A stretch of DNA of 64,000 bases, from contig OW028576.1 in the NCBI GenBank assembly GCA_932294295.1, positions 22,823,227 through 22,887,226 of the forward strand. The letters run 5' to 3'. This document shows, piece by piece, positions 1-11,830 of the stretch. Both the position numbers and the translations under genes were made by a program. Under the pieces are notes generated by a model. That model saw only the letters and a program-made list of their open reading frames with translations, ran no database searches and was not told the DNA's origin. The DNA comes from Alitta virens (taxonomy: Eukaryota > Annelida > Polychaeta > Phyllodocida > Nereididae). Each line of letters opens with the position of its first letter. Position 1 is the stretch's first letter.

Positions 1-936
1 TTAACTTTGATCACTATAATTATGCTCATTAATGAGATTATGCGACGAGTTGATTAGGCCTCCCTCTATGAATAATAATTATGCATATTAACTATAACTA
101 GATCGTAAAAATTAATGAGCTCATAAATATTAATTAGCCACACCCCTTTTTAACCCCCCCCCCCCCCCCCCGACTGGGCCTGCCCATCAGGTCATGAAAA
201 GGGCTGACATACACCCATACGTAGTAGTTTGGATATAGCTGTTTTTTTCCCTAGCATTAGATATTATGCTTGGAAATGAGTGAAGATCTTAAGCTTTGTT
301 ATAAATAAAATTACTTTTGCAACTTATGTCTGTTCTCTAACTCGTGTAGTTATAGCAAGGACCACTGGTCAAATGACCTTTACACATGAGATTTATAAGA
401 AGCGGAAGCCATGTGTTGCTTGCCCAAATAAATGTCGCTTGTTCGGAATTTGGCGTTTAATTAGCTTTGAGACATAATTTGCCAGATAGTTTTGTTTTGT
501 GCTTCCACATGCTCCAGAATAGTGGATGCATAATATCTCATACATTTTTGTCGCTTGTTCGGAACTTCGGTGTTTAATTATTACGCACAAAATCTTTTTA
601 GATATTGTAGGACACTGCTTGACAGAGAAGTAGAAGCTGTCACTGAAGTCGCGAGCAAAAATAACGTCAACAGGTAAATCCATTCTTAAAGAGGAAGATT
701 GTCCAAGGGACTTATCTATTGTTCCTGTCATTCATTGTTATTATTGCCTGCAACCTTGATGACAGTGACAGGAGCTGAATGAGTAATTCATTAAAGAAAA
801 TAAAAAGTCAATGACGAAAAAAAAAAAAGATTGAATCATTTGATTTATTGATTCTGGTTTCAGAATACTAGGCACTATATAATATTTCAAATGATTGGTA
901 ACATTATTGTGCACAACTACACCTTTTGCTAGAAAT
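1..936. other. Window start, no supported gene
   Basis: AT-rich sequence with a run of 18 C at 154-171 and no recognisable protein. A short plus-strand open stretch (602-673) has usable splice borders but no recognisable product and was not called. Confidence 0.5.
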
Positions 937-3198
937 TCATTTATAGCAACTGCTGTAGCAGTGCATCATTGCATTTGCAGATCCAGACCCACATGAATCA
1001 AGACAGCGTTGAATGTAAGACCTCTTTTCTTTCGCAGCGTCACTTCTTCTAGTTCTCCGAGGGATACTGTACCGCACAGTACTTCTCTTGGGCCGATTCG
1101 CTCTGACGCCCTGTCTTCTTCCACTAGGCATGTACATGCCATGTATACCATGCTCCTGCAACAGAGTTTATGTTTTAAAACCATCTTGTTTATAGATAAC
1201 TTCTCTATGAAAAACTTACTCACAGACCACCTCATTATTAAAACTTTTCACTATTAAGACCATCCATGTCAAGAAAAGACCTCTATGTTAAGAAAGCCTC
1301 ACTCACAGACCACCTCACTTTTAAGACCATTTTAATAGACAACCTCATTAGTAAGACCACCTCCATATCAAGACCATCTTGTTCCTGTTTGTTAAGACTA
1401 CTCATAGAACAATCCGCTGTTCATTTTAGACAACCTCCCTATCAAGACGATATTCTTTATATATAACCTCTCTGCTGAGACCACCTCACTCATTTCCCAC
1501 CTAGGTATTTAGACTGTCTCACTATTAAGACTGCACCACTTTTAGACTACATCACTGTTGATACCACCTCATTATTAAGACCACTTTGCTATTAGGATAC
1601 CTTTCAATCACTTTGGTCACTTTTACAATCACTTAAAGACCATCTGCACTTAAGATAAAGAGCTCCTCCTACTAAAATTATGTTAATTAGAAATGGCTTT
1701 TTTAATGCATAGTTCATGAAAGGACAGATGGTTGATTGATCATAAGACATGTAAATTTAAGTCTGTGGACTTGCTTGTGCATGATTTTAGTTAATGTTAA
1801 TGGACAAGCAATGGCTTAGCAGCTAAGCATAATGTGAATGATGCTCAGCTTATATATTATATAAAGCTCAGGACATGATGGATAAATAATAAAATTATTA
1901 ATATTTTAGCTTTCTTGTGGTATTTTGTTTCAAACAAATGAAGCTTCAGCAAATAAAGAAATTTCTTGTGTTTTAGCTTGTGGAGGTTTAATAAAACAAT
2001 TATTTGTCACTACAAATAAAAATTATGAATATTAATTGGAGGAAGGTCAAGATGTCAGTTGTCTCTTGTTTTGATTTCTGTGCATTATTGTGATTCAAAT
2101 AAACGTCTGGTGCAAATTTTCAGAATTAAAGTGAGTGTCACCATTTTGCAAAATGGCATTTAAGATGTAACACTGGACGGTAAATTTGTTTATTATGAGT
2201 AAGAGCTTTTAATTTGAATTGTACCAAATCTAAATGTGTTTGCTACTGAAGTTTTCATTAAATACTTGAAAATATTGTAGAATTTTGTGAGAAATTTGGA
2301 GAATTAACAAGAATTTTATTGACCTCAAACTATGATGTTGATTTCCACATTAATTTACATCTCTATGAAAAAAACTTGATATTTCAAGCAATTGCTTAGA
2401 TCGTCTTTACATTATCGCTCAAATTGCAAAATACAGTATATAGGTTTATGTAGGAAAGCTACTGATCAACAAAATTCCTTCAGCAACACAGTATAATGTT
2501 AACCATAAGTTCGCAATTTTGAAGTTGCCTATGAATGTTCAATGCATCTTCATGTAGTATGAACAAATTCATGAATATTAATCATTGCTATCAACCAATG
2601 AAAACATTGAATAACTCAAACTTCTCACCGTTTTTATAAGATTAATAAAGCAATTTACGAATGATATTTACTTACCAATTCTTGAATATTTCTTGTCAGA
2701 ATTGGTTTAATAGTAGATATAGAAAGAAAATGTTTTATTTTTCAGTTTCACTCCTATGACGTTGTCCATAGCAACACAGATACACAATAGCTTGTATCTG
2801 TGAACTGACCTCTAGTATTGTCAAAAAAAATCTAAACTTTTTAAAGGTGCTCAAATTGCGATTCAAACAATTGTTTGTGTACCACGCCTACGACATATGA
2901 AAATATATAAAACTTCATAAATGTAAGAAATTTATCTAATATATCATAAATAATGTATGCGCAATACACATGCATCTTTTCAAACAAATGACAACTAGTC
3001 GTAACTCTCAACCTATGTATCAGATGGTGCTGCATGTACTTTTAGATCAAGTTTTGAGTAGCCAACTATAGCCAGACAGTTCCGTTTAGTGGCAAGTAGC
3101 ATCATTTAGCAAAAGTTGTCTTTTATAACTGTACTTACCTGCAGAATCACAGATAGGATCATACATCCTACCAAGAGTATGACACACTTTGACACCAT
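937..3198 (-). CDS. Secreted peptide precursor (neuropeptide-like), 2 exons
   Basis: Exon 1 is 3139-3198 and exon 2 is 937-1155, joined by a phase-0 intron with a GTAAGT donor and a TTGCAG acceptor, giving 92 residues. Exon 1 alone encodes a 20-residue hydrophobic start of signal-peptide type. The rest is small, basic and rich in prohormone-convertase sites: GRR at 32-34 (a possible amidation site after a short N-terminal peptide), PKR at 42-44, paired RR at 53-54 and 56-57, and KEKR at 62-65. Four cysteines follow at 71, 75, 86 and 90 (CX3C-X10-CX3C), so cleavage after R65 would release a 27-residue peptide with two likely disulfides. This is the layout of neuropeptide or other processed secreted peptide precursors. 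I do not recognise the family. Receptor, tissue and activity are unknown; an antimicrobial or venom-type peptide is possible but nothing specific supports it. Confidence 0.6.
1195..1660. repeat. Degenerate minisatellite, ~18-22 bp unit
   Basis: About twenty imperfect copies of a unit close to CTATTAAGACCACCTCA, with variable spacing. It lies inside the intron of the peptide-precursor gene, just upstream of its second exon. Reading frames across it are not conserved, so it is not treated as coding. Confidence 0.7.
1661..3138. other. Rest of the peptide-precursor intron
   Basis: AT-rich intronic sequence. I see no further exon, RNA gene or element in it. Confidence 0.45.
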
Positions 3199-4790
3199 GG
3201 TATGACAATCAAATTGTCCAATTAAATCCAATGCATCTACCTGACTATTATATACTGTGATTCAAAAGTGGCAAGGCTAGTCTCTTAATAATGCATAATA
3301 TTTATTTTTGTCACAATAATATTTTCCTTTTATAACCATGCAAATTTCTCTATCATTCATAAAAGGCTATATGTAAATCAGTTTCATATTATTTTTATTG
3401 AAAGCAAATCTGTCACAAATTCAATAAAACTAATTTAATTTCCCCATGTGTCACAAATACTTTTTGTGTGCAAATTTAACATTTTTTTCAAAATGAAATA
3501 TTTTGGAGTTTATCATACTTTCAAAAATAGAATTGAGTAAAAATAACAAATTCAAAATATACAGCGTGTACTGGTGCAACAGGAGTACAGGGCTTCATCA
3601 TGAAGCAAAGAAACAGAGATGCATTGAAAATGTTCTTACATGACACGAGTAAACAAATAAAATTTGATGAAGATCCAATCATTCAGAATGAAGTTATACC
3701 ATTTTACCCCATAGGGATGATTACCCTATGGGGCCAGTAAAATTGTGTTAGAACATACAGTTAGTTTAATTTAAAACGGCCTGTCAAATTGAACCTAGAC
3801 AAAGCTAGACAACTTCTGCAGTCGGATCTAAGAGTGCATTTAGCACTATTTGTTAAGTAAGTTAAAAGTTACCCAAATTTGTCATTTCTTGTTAAAAATT
3901 CCAAGAAACTTTGACCACTTTAGAAAAACGTTATCAATGCGTACATGTGGTTGCTTACAAACAGAGCTTGTGCTGTGGTTACGTAATATATATACATATA
4001 TATATTTCAGACCTTAGACTTCATGTCACATAAACTACATATTCAATGTAGAAATAAACTTGAATATATCATGTTTACTCCCTAGAAATAGTATTATTCG
4101 CTACAATAAAACAACAAAGAGAATGAAGGTTAAATAGCAGCAACTCAAGATTAGGAAGCCAATTTACAAATAGATCTTTATTATTCAGTTCTCTTTCAAA
4201 ACGATACTGTGCCTTACACATAAGAAAACGTTTCATTTACAATGGAGTCCAAAACATTAGAACAGTGCCACTGTACCAAAAACTGTTAGTACTAAACAAC
4301 AGCCTAATTCACATGAACTTCCAAGGACAATTTCTTTAAATAATCAGATTAAACGGAAGCAGTCTTGGATGCTTAAAATACAGGAAAATGGAAAATATTG
4401 TAAATACATATTACCGGACTGTTAAAAAAAATGTCATAAATATTCGTAGTGCAAGAGATAATTACCAGATTTAGATGAAATTATAAATGCTTCTGACAAA
4501 CAATTAGATTAAAACTTTCACATGGAAATAGACTGGATAAGAAATCAGAAAAGAATGTTATTGACCTGTGACAAGTAATTCTAACAGGCCTTATTAAACC
4601 AATGTCATTCAATTGTTCTCATAATCTTCACTCTTACCATCAGTTAAGTCACACATTGCCTCCTGTCTGTCAACATAAACACTATTTTTGGCAACAACAA
4701 CTGTCTTGTTGCACTCAATGTTGAGCAATTCTCAGAATGGAAAGGCAACATGGGGAAAAAGGGCTGAGTCCAGATAAATAAGGCAAAATT
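3199..4790. other. Intergenic, AT-rich
   Basis: No supported gene. The first part holds the presumed promoter and 5' UTR of the minus-strand peptide-precursor gene, but no TATA box or initiator could be assigned with confidence. Confidence 0.4.
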
Positions 4791-4799
4791 CATGTACAG

Positions 4800-5560
4800 T
4801 GGCAGATATCTCAACACTCTGAAGGACAACGGAAAATGGCCTTTTGGAGTATGCAGATCAGGAGTCGGAGGATACTCCATCTGCTGCTCAGGATGTGCAC
4901 ACTGGATCCACAAGAACCTGCAGTGGCATCAAGGCTAGCCCAAGTGAAGACCCAACCTTTGGATGTAAAAGATGCATGGGCATTGTAAGATCTATAGTGG
5001 GCTGCCCCTACGATTATGTTATGATCGAAAGTCACAAAATAGATGCCATGGACACCTTGTGCTACCTGACACAGAGGCTGTGCAGCCAGATCCATATGAG
5101 CTGCTCTCACTCCTCATTTCTCACTGCTGCAAATGTGTGGCAGTTTATTCACTGCTCCTGTACGCAGTGTAATGCTGTACTCAAGCAAATGCTGGGCCCT
5201 TAGAATGGCAGATCTCATATGATTGAAGGGCATTGACCCAGCCTTGATCAGATGGATTGATGACATGAAGATAAAGGACCAAGTGAGCATGACAACACTT
5301 TATGAGCACCTTGTCATCCCTAGCCTGGAGTCCATCCTTTAATACAGACGAAGTTGGTTTTATCATGTTCATAGAAATGAATCCTGGATAAAGAAATGCT
5401 TGATCTTCAGGTAGAAGGCTGGACACGGACAGGCATAATAAGTTATTGAAGGACCAACAGGTACCGTTTCAAGGGGTGGGATTCAGCACATAGATTAGTG
5501 ATACTGGATTGACATGCTGACCATATTTTTTTGTCATCTACAGCTATGCTGAGGTATGGT
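4800..5560 (+). mobile_element. Non-LTR retrotransposon (LINE) 3' relic with zinc-knuckle region
   Basis: Frames must be changed repeatedly to follow it, so it is dead. Around 4838-4975 the translation reads WPFGVCRSGVGG, then a C-x2-C and W-(I)HK pattern, then TFGCKRCMG, which is the cysteine-rich segment downstream of the reverse transcriptase in many animal LINE ORF2 proteins. At 5030-5080 DTLCYL matches the usual 'D-x-F-x-YLG' block. At 5256-5405 RWIDDMKIKDQVS and HVHRNESWIKKC correspond to the C-terminal 'IRWMCGIK..D(R)VS' and 'GHVERK...WVKKC' blocks. Stops and frameshifts are frequent. Confidence 0.7.
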
Positions 5561-5879
5561 AGACAAGGATCTACTTTGCACCACTCAGATCCCACTGGAG
5601 TCTCACATGGAAGGTGGATGCTCTAAATGTCTTGACTAATAGCTTAAAAGACTTTTCAATTCATTATCTGAACATTGGGCACTTTCTTAAGCGAGTACAA
5701 TACCCTTACAGATCCAGAGGATTCCAAGGGGGACAACTTCGACAAGGTAGTTCAATGTTGCGGAGATGGTCAGACTGAGATAAGCTATGACAGTGATTGT
5801 GCATAGTCACTGAAGGCAGCAGTTATGGGGCTTGTCTTCTTCTAACACATAATATGTCTTAACAGTCGGTCTTTTCTAA

Positions 5880-6560
5880 AATTCACAAAATTTTTATATA
5901 AATAGACAAAAATGGCAAGTGCCACAAGGTTCTATCCTAGTTCCATTATTCTTTCTGATCTACATCAATGACTTTGACAGATCCTCGAATATGTTCAGAT
6001 TTATATTCTATGCAGATGATTCAACACTTCTGTTTACAATATCATCCTTTGAAATAAATAATACTGTCAACCTGGAACAAAACATTAGTGAAGAATTACA
6101 AAATATTAGTTAATAGCTGAAAGTGAACAAATTATCATTAAATGCTAGTAAGACTAAATTCATGTTATTCCACACCTTAAATAAAAGATTACCTGCATCA
6201 CGTCTAAATACTGAAAATCATAAAATTTAACCTGTCGTAACCTTTGAATACTTGGGTATTACTTTAGATGCAGGATTTTTACTGGAAAGCACATAGAGAA
6301 AAAATGAGCAAGAAAATACCAAGAGTAATGGGGTAATGACACATCTTAGACATTTTATACCTTGGCAAACTCTCCTTACTTTATACCATTCCCTTATTTT
6401 ACCACACATCCTATATGGTAAACTGCTCTGGGCCATAAATCAAAATCTATTAATACACATAAGAATAAAAAAAAACAGTGCCAATAATTTCTAAAAAACA
6501 TAATGACCATACCGACCCTATTTTAAAGAAACTTTGCATCTTGAAGCTCCAGGAATATTA
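5880..6560 (+). mobile_element. Reverse transcriptase relic (LINE), palm to C-terminal region
   Basis: From 5919 the translation shows PQGSILVPLFFLIYINDF, then FYADDSTLLF, which are the conserved B and C blocks (YADD catalytic centre) of a non-LTR reverse transcriptase. After an in-frame stop at 6114 it continues with LKVNKLSLNASKTKFMLFH, then FEYLGITLDA and LYHSLILPHILYG. It is broken by stops and small indels. It differs in sequence from the LINEs at 4.8 kb and 8.5 kb. Confidence 0.8.
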
Positions 6561-6879
6561 AAACAAGAATATCAATTCAAGATACATATTTATGATTATG
6601 CTTCGCGAAGAAATTACTTGTTAATTACTCCTAGGGTTAAATACCAAATTTCTATATGCTCAATTAAACATCGCCTGCCACATATCATAAACGAAGCACA
6701 TCCTTCCATCTAAACCGATTCCATACTCATAGTGTTCAAGGCTTAAGCTACTACTTCTAAAAGATAAGTATAGATAAGTATCATCAACGCAATATTCAAA
6801 GATTTCTATTTTTGTGAATTAAATTATAACTGGTACCCTCAGATGCCTGCTTATATATTTTACTCTTGCTTTCAAAGGT

Positions 6880-7260
6880 CTGGCTCATAGTCTCTCGCAA
6901 CCACTGAGTGACACCCCTTTCTCTTTTTCAAATGAACAGTGCTCAATCGGGTTGCAGTCACGGTAATAGGGTGGTCAAGGCAACCGGTCAATTTCTTCCT
7001 CAAAATAACCCAAGTGCACCCTGGCGTATGGTACTATTGTATCCTCCAGAAGTTGCCTGTTAATCTCACCCCTGACATTTGCCTCAGCATGACCAGTTCA
7101 GATCTGCCATAAATCAAAATCTAGTGCAACCATAGCGAATGACACCCCAAACATGCAGTCTTCAGAAAATATCTCACCTTGGGTCTTGCTTACAAAGATA
7201 CATCCATGGGCTGGGAAGAAACCAGGGCTCGTCGGAAAAGAGAACATGCCTCCAGTGTCT
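6880..7260 (-). pseudogene. Tc1/mariner transposase relic
   Basis: On the minus strand, around 7225-7255, the translation reads HWRHVLFSDEPWF, the Tc1 block carrying the second catalytic aspartate. Around 7020-7080 it reads VRGEINRQLLEDTIVPYARVH, and around 6940-6985 DRLP followed by RDCNPIEH, the block with the third catalytic acidic residue. Several stops and frameshifts separate these blocks. Only the C-terminal half of the catalytic domain is recognisable, and I did not find terminal inverted repeats. Confidence 0.7.
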
Positions 7261-7399
7261 CAGCCTGCTTGTGCATTCCAGCTGTCCATTCTTAGCTTTA
7301 GTCAAATGAGGTTTATTGGTCAGCGGACTAACAAACCTAAAGCCAGTTATTGTTCAAAGTCTGTCTAGTTACTGACATGATTGTTTATATGCTTCTGCC

Positions 7400-8480
7400 T
7401 AGGTTGTAAAGGACTGTTTCCGTACTGTTTGACCTGACTTAATGATATCTCCTCTTTATGTTTATTAAATGGTTGCTATGGAAACAGTTGCCATATGTTT
7501 TGCACAAAATACATTTTTCATGGCGTTTTCAGACAGCTGGCAGTGACAGTGACATTCTTGGAACTTGCTGTTCTACTCTTGTGATAACTTTTTCTCTAAA
7601 TATTTTACTTTTTTGGCCTCAGCTGCTCCATTATACTGGGATTGATAGATTGATTGAAAGGTTGATAGATAGATTGATTGATTGATGAGCTCATGTACTG
7701 CATGTTTCAATTTGTCTTTTCTTTAAACATACAATGTGTGAGCTTTATTAGTTCTTTCCACCATAGAGGTCCTATTTAATGATTCCTTTATGTTTACACC
7801 AAGAAAATTTGTTTTAGGCACTTCATATTGATTGGGTCTTCACAAATAATGTTGGGCCAACTTTGCTGCCAAAAGTTATCCCAACATTTACCCAATGTCT
7901 GCGTATTATCTAGGTAGACCATGTGTGAGTGAAACTGCAATGTGAATGATTAAGTATCACAATGTAGAAATTACATTTTCTGATTTCCATTTTTAAAAAG
8001 ATTAAAATATTAAGTATACCAAAAGCAAAGCAAAGGCTCATGTAAGCACGAAAAGGGCATTTTTGAATCAGGTGCCAATAATTTGTAAATTTAAAATGAC
8101 TCGATGAAATGATACAGATATTGCACTAACATTGACTAGGAGATACTGGTCAAATGTTTTAGTCATAATGATCAGCTTATAGGTAGAATTCACACCTTCA
8201 TCATGAAACATCTGAATATACAAACAAATTATTTCATGAATAAGTAGCGCTGTCCTACTCTAAAAAACTTTCTAATTAAATAAACCTTCCCATAAATAGG
8301 AAGCCCAATTACCCGCATGACCAGCTTTGATGACTACTTATTTACTCAAGTGTAGCCTCATAATACATATACATATATCTAAATACATACATATATATCA
8401 GTGTAAGGGTGAACTGTGTGTAATTATGGCCCAGTACTAATAAACTGGTGTCTCAAATATTGTAACCATGTGAATCACCT
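7400..8480. other. Intergenic, no gene seen
   Basis: AT-rich, with a short (GATT/GATA)n stretch near 7640-7685. No supportable coding sequence. Confidence 0.4.
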
Positions 8481-8489
8481 CAGCAGGAA

Positions 8490-11240
8490 ATGAGATGCAA
8501 GTGGCTAGAACTACTCAGATCAGAAAAGACTATCAAAGAGCACACTAGACCCGTACCAGTCCCCCTGGATACGACCGGTCTCATTACAGTGACAGTAGGT
8601 AAAAATAAAATAAGTAACCAACCTGACCTCAAAACATTTCATGAGTATTTCACTAACCAGGCCTATGCAACTATTTTGACATGGAGCACTTAACAGAGAT
8701 AAACAATTATGTTGATATGATAAAATTTGACCAACAAACTAACCAAAATCATAATGAAATTACAGTAACTGACCATGTTTGACTCTGTTATAACAGAGGA
8801 TGAAGTAACTATACACATTAGAAAACTTAAAAATAATAAAGCATCCGGTACTGATGGTATCCCTGGTGAATTCTATAGGCATATAACAGATGAACTAGTC
8901 ACACCTTTTTGCGCAAAATTTAATTATATTTTTGACAAAGGAGAATATCCATCTCAATGGGCAGAGGGAATTATCAATGCACTACATAAGAAAGGCGACC
9001 AGTCGAAGCCCGATAATTATGGGAAAATCACTGTCACAGTTGCTATGGCCAAAGATTTCGATTCAATTTTGAATGCACGACTCTATTTTAAAAATGACGC
9101 CATGTCCCTTGATGACCCTTTTCAGTTTGGGTTTACCCCCTCGCGTGGAACAGCAGATTGTGTTTTTGCACTGGATACTGTAATTCGATACCAACAATTT
9201 CATAAGAAACCAACATTTTTATGTTTTGTGGATTTCACAAAAGCATTTGATTATATCAACAGAAATGCCCTGTAATACAAACTTCATAAGCATAAAATAG
9301 GCAAGAAGATGCTTAATATTATTATCAGCATGTTTGATAAAGCACAGGCCAAAGTATATCAACAGGGAAAATATGGTGACCATATAGACAGCATTTTTGG
9401 GGTATTACAAAGGAGGGATTTTAAGTCCCAAATTATTTAATGAGTTCATGTCAGATCTTCCTAATTAACTAAATTCTAAAGATGGAATAGAAATAAATGG
9501 TACACACTTCTCCCACGTCCTCTATGCAGATGACATAGTCCTCATATCTGGCTCTGCTACCGGACTACAGAATAGCATTGACTCTACATATTTGTTGTGC
9601 AAAATGGCACCTTATTGTTAACACTTCTAAAACAAAAGTCATGAAAATTAGGTCCAAATGTACTGTAGTCTTTAGATATAACAATCAAAATATTGAAATT
9701 GTTAATTCATACAAATATTTAGGCCATGTTCTTAATTCACATAGACTTCTACATGATAAAATGCCTGAATATCTAGTCAACCAAGCGCAAAAGGCACTTT
9801 TTGCACTCCAAAGTAGAATAAAACCAGCCCTAGGCAACATACCCCCATCACTTGCTATCAAGATGTTTGATAGCTATATTCTGCCAATCCTTGAATATAA
9901 TAGCATGTTATGGTGTATGGTAAACAACACAATGACATGGAGAAAGTACAAATTATCTTAAAAGTGTGTTAGGTGTAAGAAAACAAACCCCAACCTTAGC
10001 TGTGTATGCTGAGACAGGCAGGTTTCTTCTTATGGTTAGACAGAAGATAAATATGATCAAGTACTGGGGAAGATTAATGTCACTGCCATCCTATGACATC
10101 CTAAATAAATGCCTCAAAATTCAAGAATTTCTCCACATGAAGGGACAGACCAACTGGTACAATAAAACAATACACAACTGAATGTAATATAAATAGTTGG
10201 GAATCAAAGGAGCCAGACACTCTGGTCACTGAAATCAAACTTAAACTGTATGAAAGCGGACAATCAAGGATCCTTAGTGAGATTAATGACTCTGAGAAGC
10301 ACCCAGAACTAAAAACATATAAATTATTTAAAACTACTTATTGTTTTGAACCTTATCTTAATCTCAACCTCCCCAAGAAAACATATAATAACATAGCGAG
10401 ATTTAAGCTTAGCTCACATAACCTCAAAATTGAAACCGGAAGAAATGAGACCCCCAAAATACCATTAGAAGAAAGAAAATGTAATAAATGTGATAGCAAT
10501 GACATAGAAGATGAACTACATTGCCTCTTTATCTGTAACAATAATGCGGCACCAAGAAATCAATTAATCCTAAAAGCAACTAACTTGATACCAAATTTCC
10601 ATAACTTAGATACAACAATTTAAAGCACTGATGTCAAATAAAGAACCTGAAATGATATATGCTCTTGGTAATTTCTTAAATAAAGTAATGTAGACTTCAA
10701 TTTCCACTGGGCTCCTCTGACATGCCACTTCCTTGACATGACTACCATGACATGACTATCCCATTACAACAGACGACCAACACAAAGTAGATGGGTCAAA
10801 ATGCCAGGGTCAGCGCAGTGTTGCCTGGTGTTTTCTCTTCAATATTTGTTTTTTTTTGTGTGGATATTCTGTAAATATGCAAACTGCAATTTTAATTGTA
10901 TTGTGATATTATTATCAGTATTTGATTATAATTATGTAAAATTTAATGTTATATTTATGTTGTGATCAATATTTGTTAAAACTTTACTGTTTGATCTGTG
11001 ATTTTTCTTTTATATATATCTTACTTCGAACATATACTTATGGCAACTGGGACCTTGAATTCTTAGCTATATTTCGCTTATTATGTATAAAATAAGGAGA
11101 ACCTGTTAATCATACTTCTGTAGAACTGTGTAGCTTTAGTTAGATTTAGTGAGTAGAGTTGTAGTTATAATGTGACATATGTATCTTTTCTGATATTACC
11201 AATGTCAATAAAAACCATATATATAACACTAATATTTTTT
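8490..11240 (+). mobile_element. LINE retrotransposon with degenerate ORF2 (reverse transcriptase) and 3' UTR
   Basis: The longest reverse-transcriptase relic of the window. Open block 8775-9275 has KLKNNKASGTDGIPGEFYR, QFGFTPSRGTADCVFAL and FVDFTKAFDYINRNAL (blocks 1 to 4). YADDIVLISGSA lies at about 9523-9558, after a stretch with stops. Blocks 9578-9961 (NTSKTKVMKI, YKYLGHVLNS) and 9966-10181 cover the thumb side. At about 10470-10540 RKCNKCDSNDIEDELHCLFIC is a C-x2-C...H-x4-C motif typical of LINE C termini. From about 10690 there is non-coding sequence ending in AATAAAAACC near 11210, read as the 3' UTR. No endonuclease domain was found upstream, so the copy is probably 5' truncated. In-frame stops make it inactive. 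Confidence 0.8.
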
Positions 11241-11369
11241 TTAATTAATTAACAGCATGAAAGTGTAGTTTTTTGCATTTTTGTTTTGTGTATTGTCTAT
11301 TAACTGTGTGAATGTGTGCATGTGTTGATTTTAGAAATAAATCTTTCATGAGTGACTTCTGTGTTATTT

Positions 11370-11830
11370 CTTAAACTTGATTTTATTTTTTAGTATGGCA
11401 TTGATAAACTAAAATAATGAACATAAGACAATAAGGCTGTTGTCTTCCAGGTGGCCAAAGTTGTCATAATTGTCCTTAATTGCATTTATTAAATATGCTT
11501 TTAGTATGTCACTGATGGACTAAGACAATGGACATAAAAACAATGAGCCTGTTGATCACCAGGTGGCCAATTCGCGGTGGCTAGTGCTCTGAGGCATACA
11601 CTTTAAGTCAGCCAATGATATAATATAGCACACAAAATATTATGGCTACAAAACACAAATGTCATTCCTCTGAGCTTTGTGATGAATGTCATTGCTCACT
11701 CAACATTACTGGATAATACAGCATGCTGTTTTGAAAAGCGTACTGAATGTGTGCTTGAGAATAAATAAAGAATTATAAATACACCACAGTCAAACAAATG
11801 TCATTCCTATGAGCTTTGAGCAACTTTTCA
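11370..11830. repeat. Degenerate tandem duplication ~115 bp
   Basis: Segments at about 11385-11460 and 11500-11575 share the order 'TAGTATGgcA(c)TGATaaACTAA(g)A', then 'AATGgACATAA', then 'CAGGTGGCCAA'. A further pair, 'AAATGTCATTCCTcTGAGCTTTG', occurs at about 11658 and 11797. Confidence 0.5.

Noticed and set aside
602..673. Plus-strand candidate exon with TTTTTAG acceptor and CAG/GTAAAT donor
   Set aside because: Short, no recognisable protein, and no neighbouring exon in a compatible phase.
1009..1257. Plus-strand Ser-rich open frame with an acceptor-like TTTCGCAG
   Set aside because: It is antisense to the second exon of the peptide-precursor gene, which has better support (signal-peptide exon, phase match, cysteine pattern).
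4844..5203. 119-codon open frame
   Set aside because: The conserved LINE blocks in this stretch fall in several frames; the open frame only partly overlaps them and is chance.
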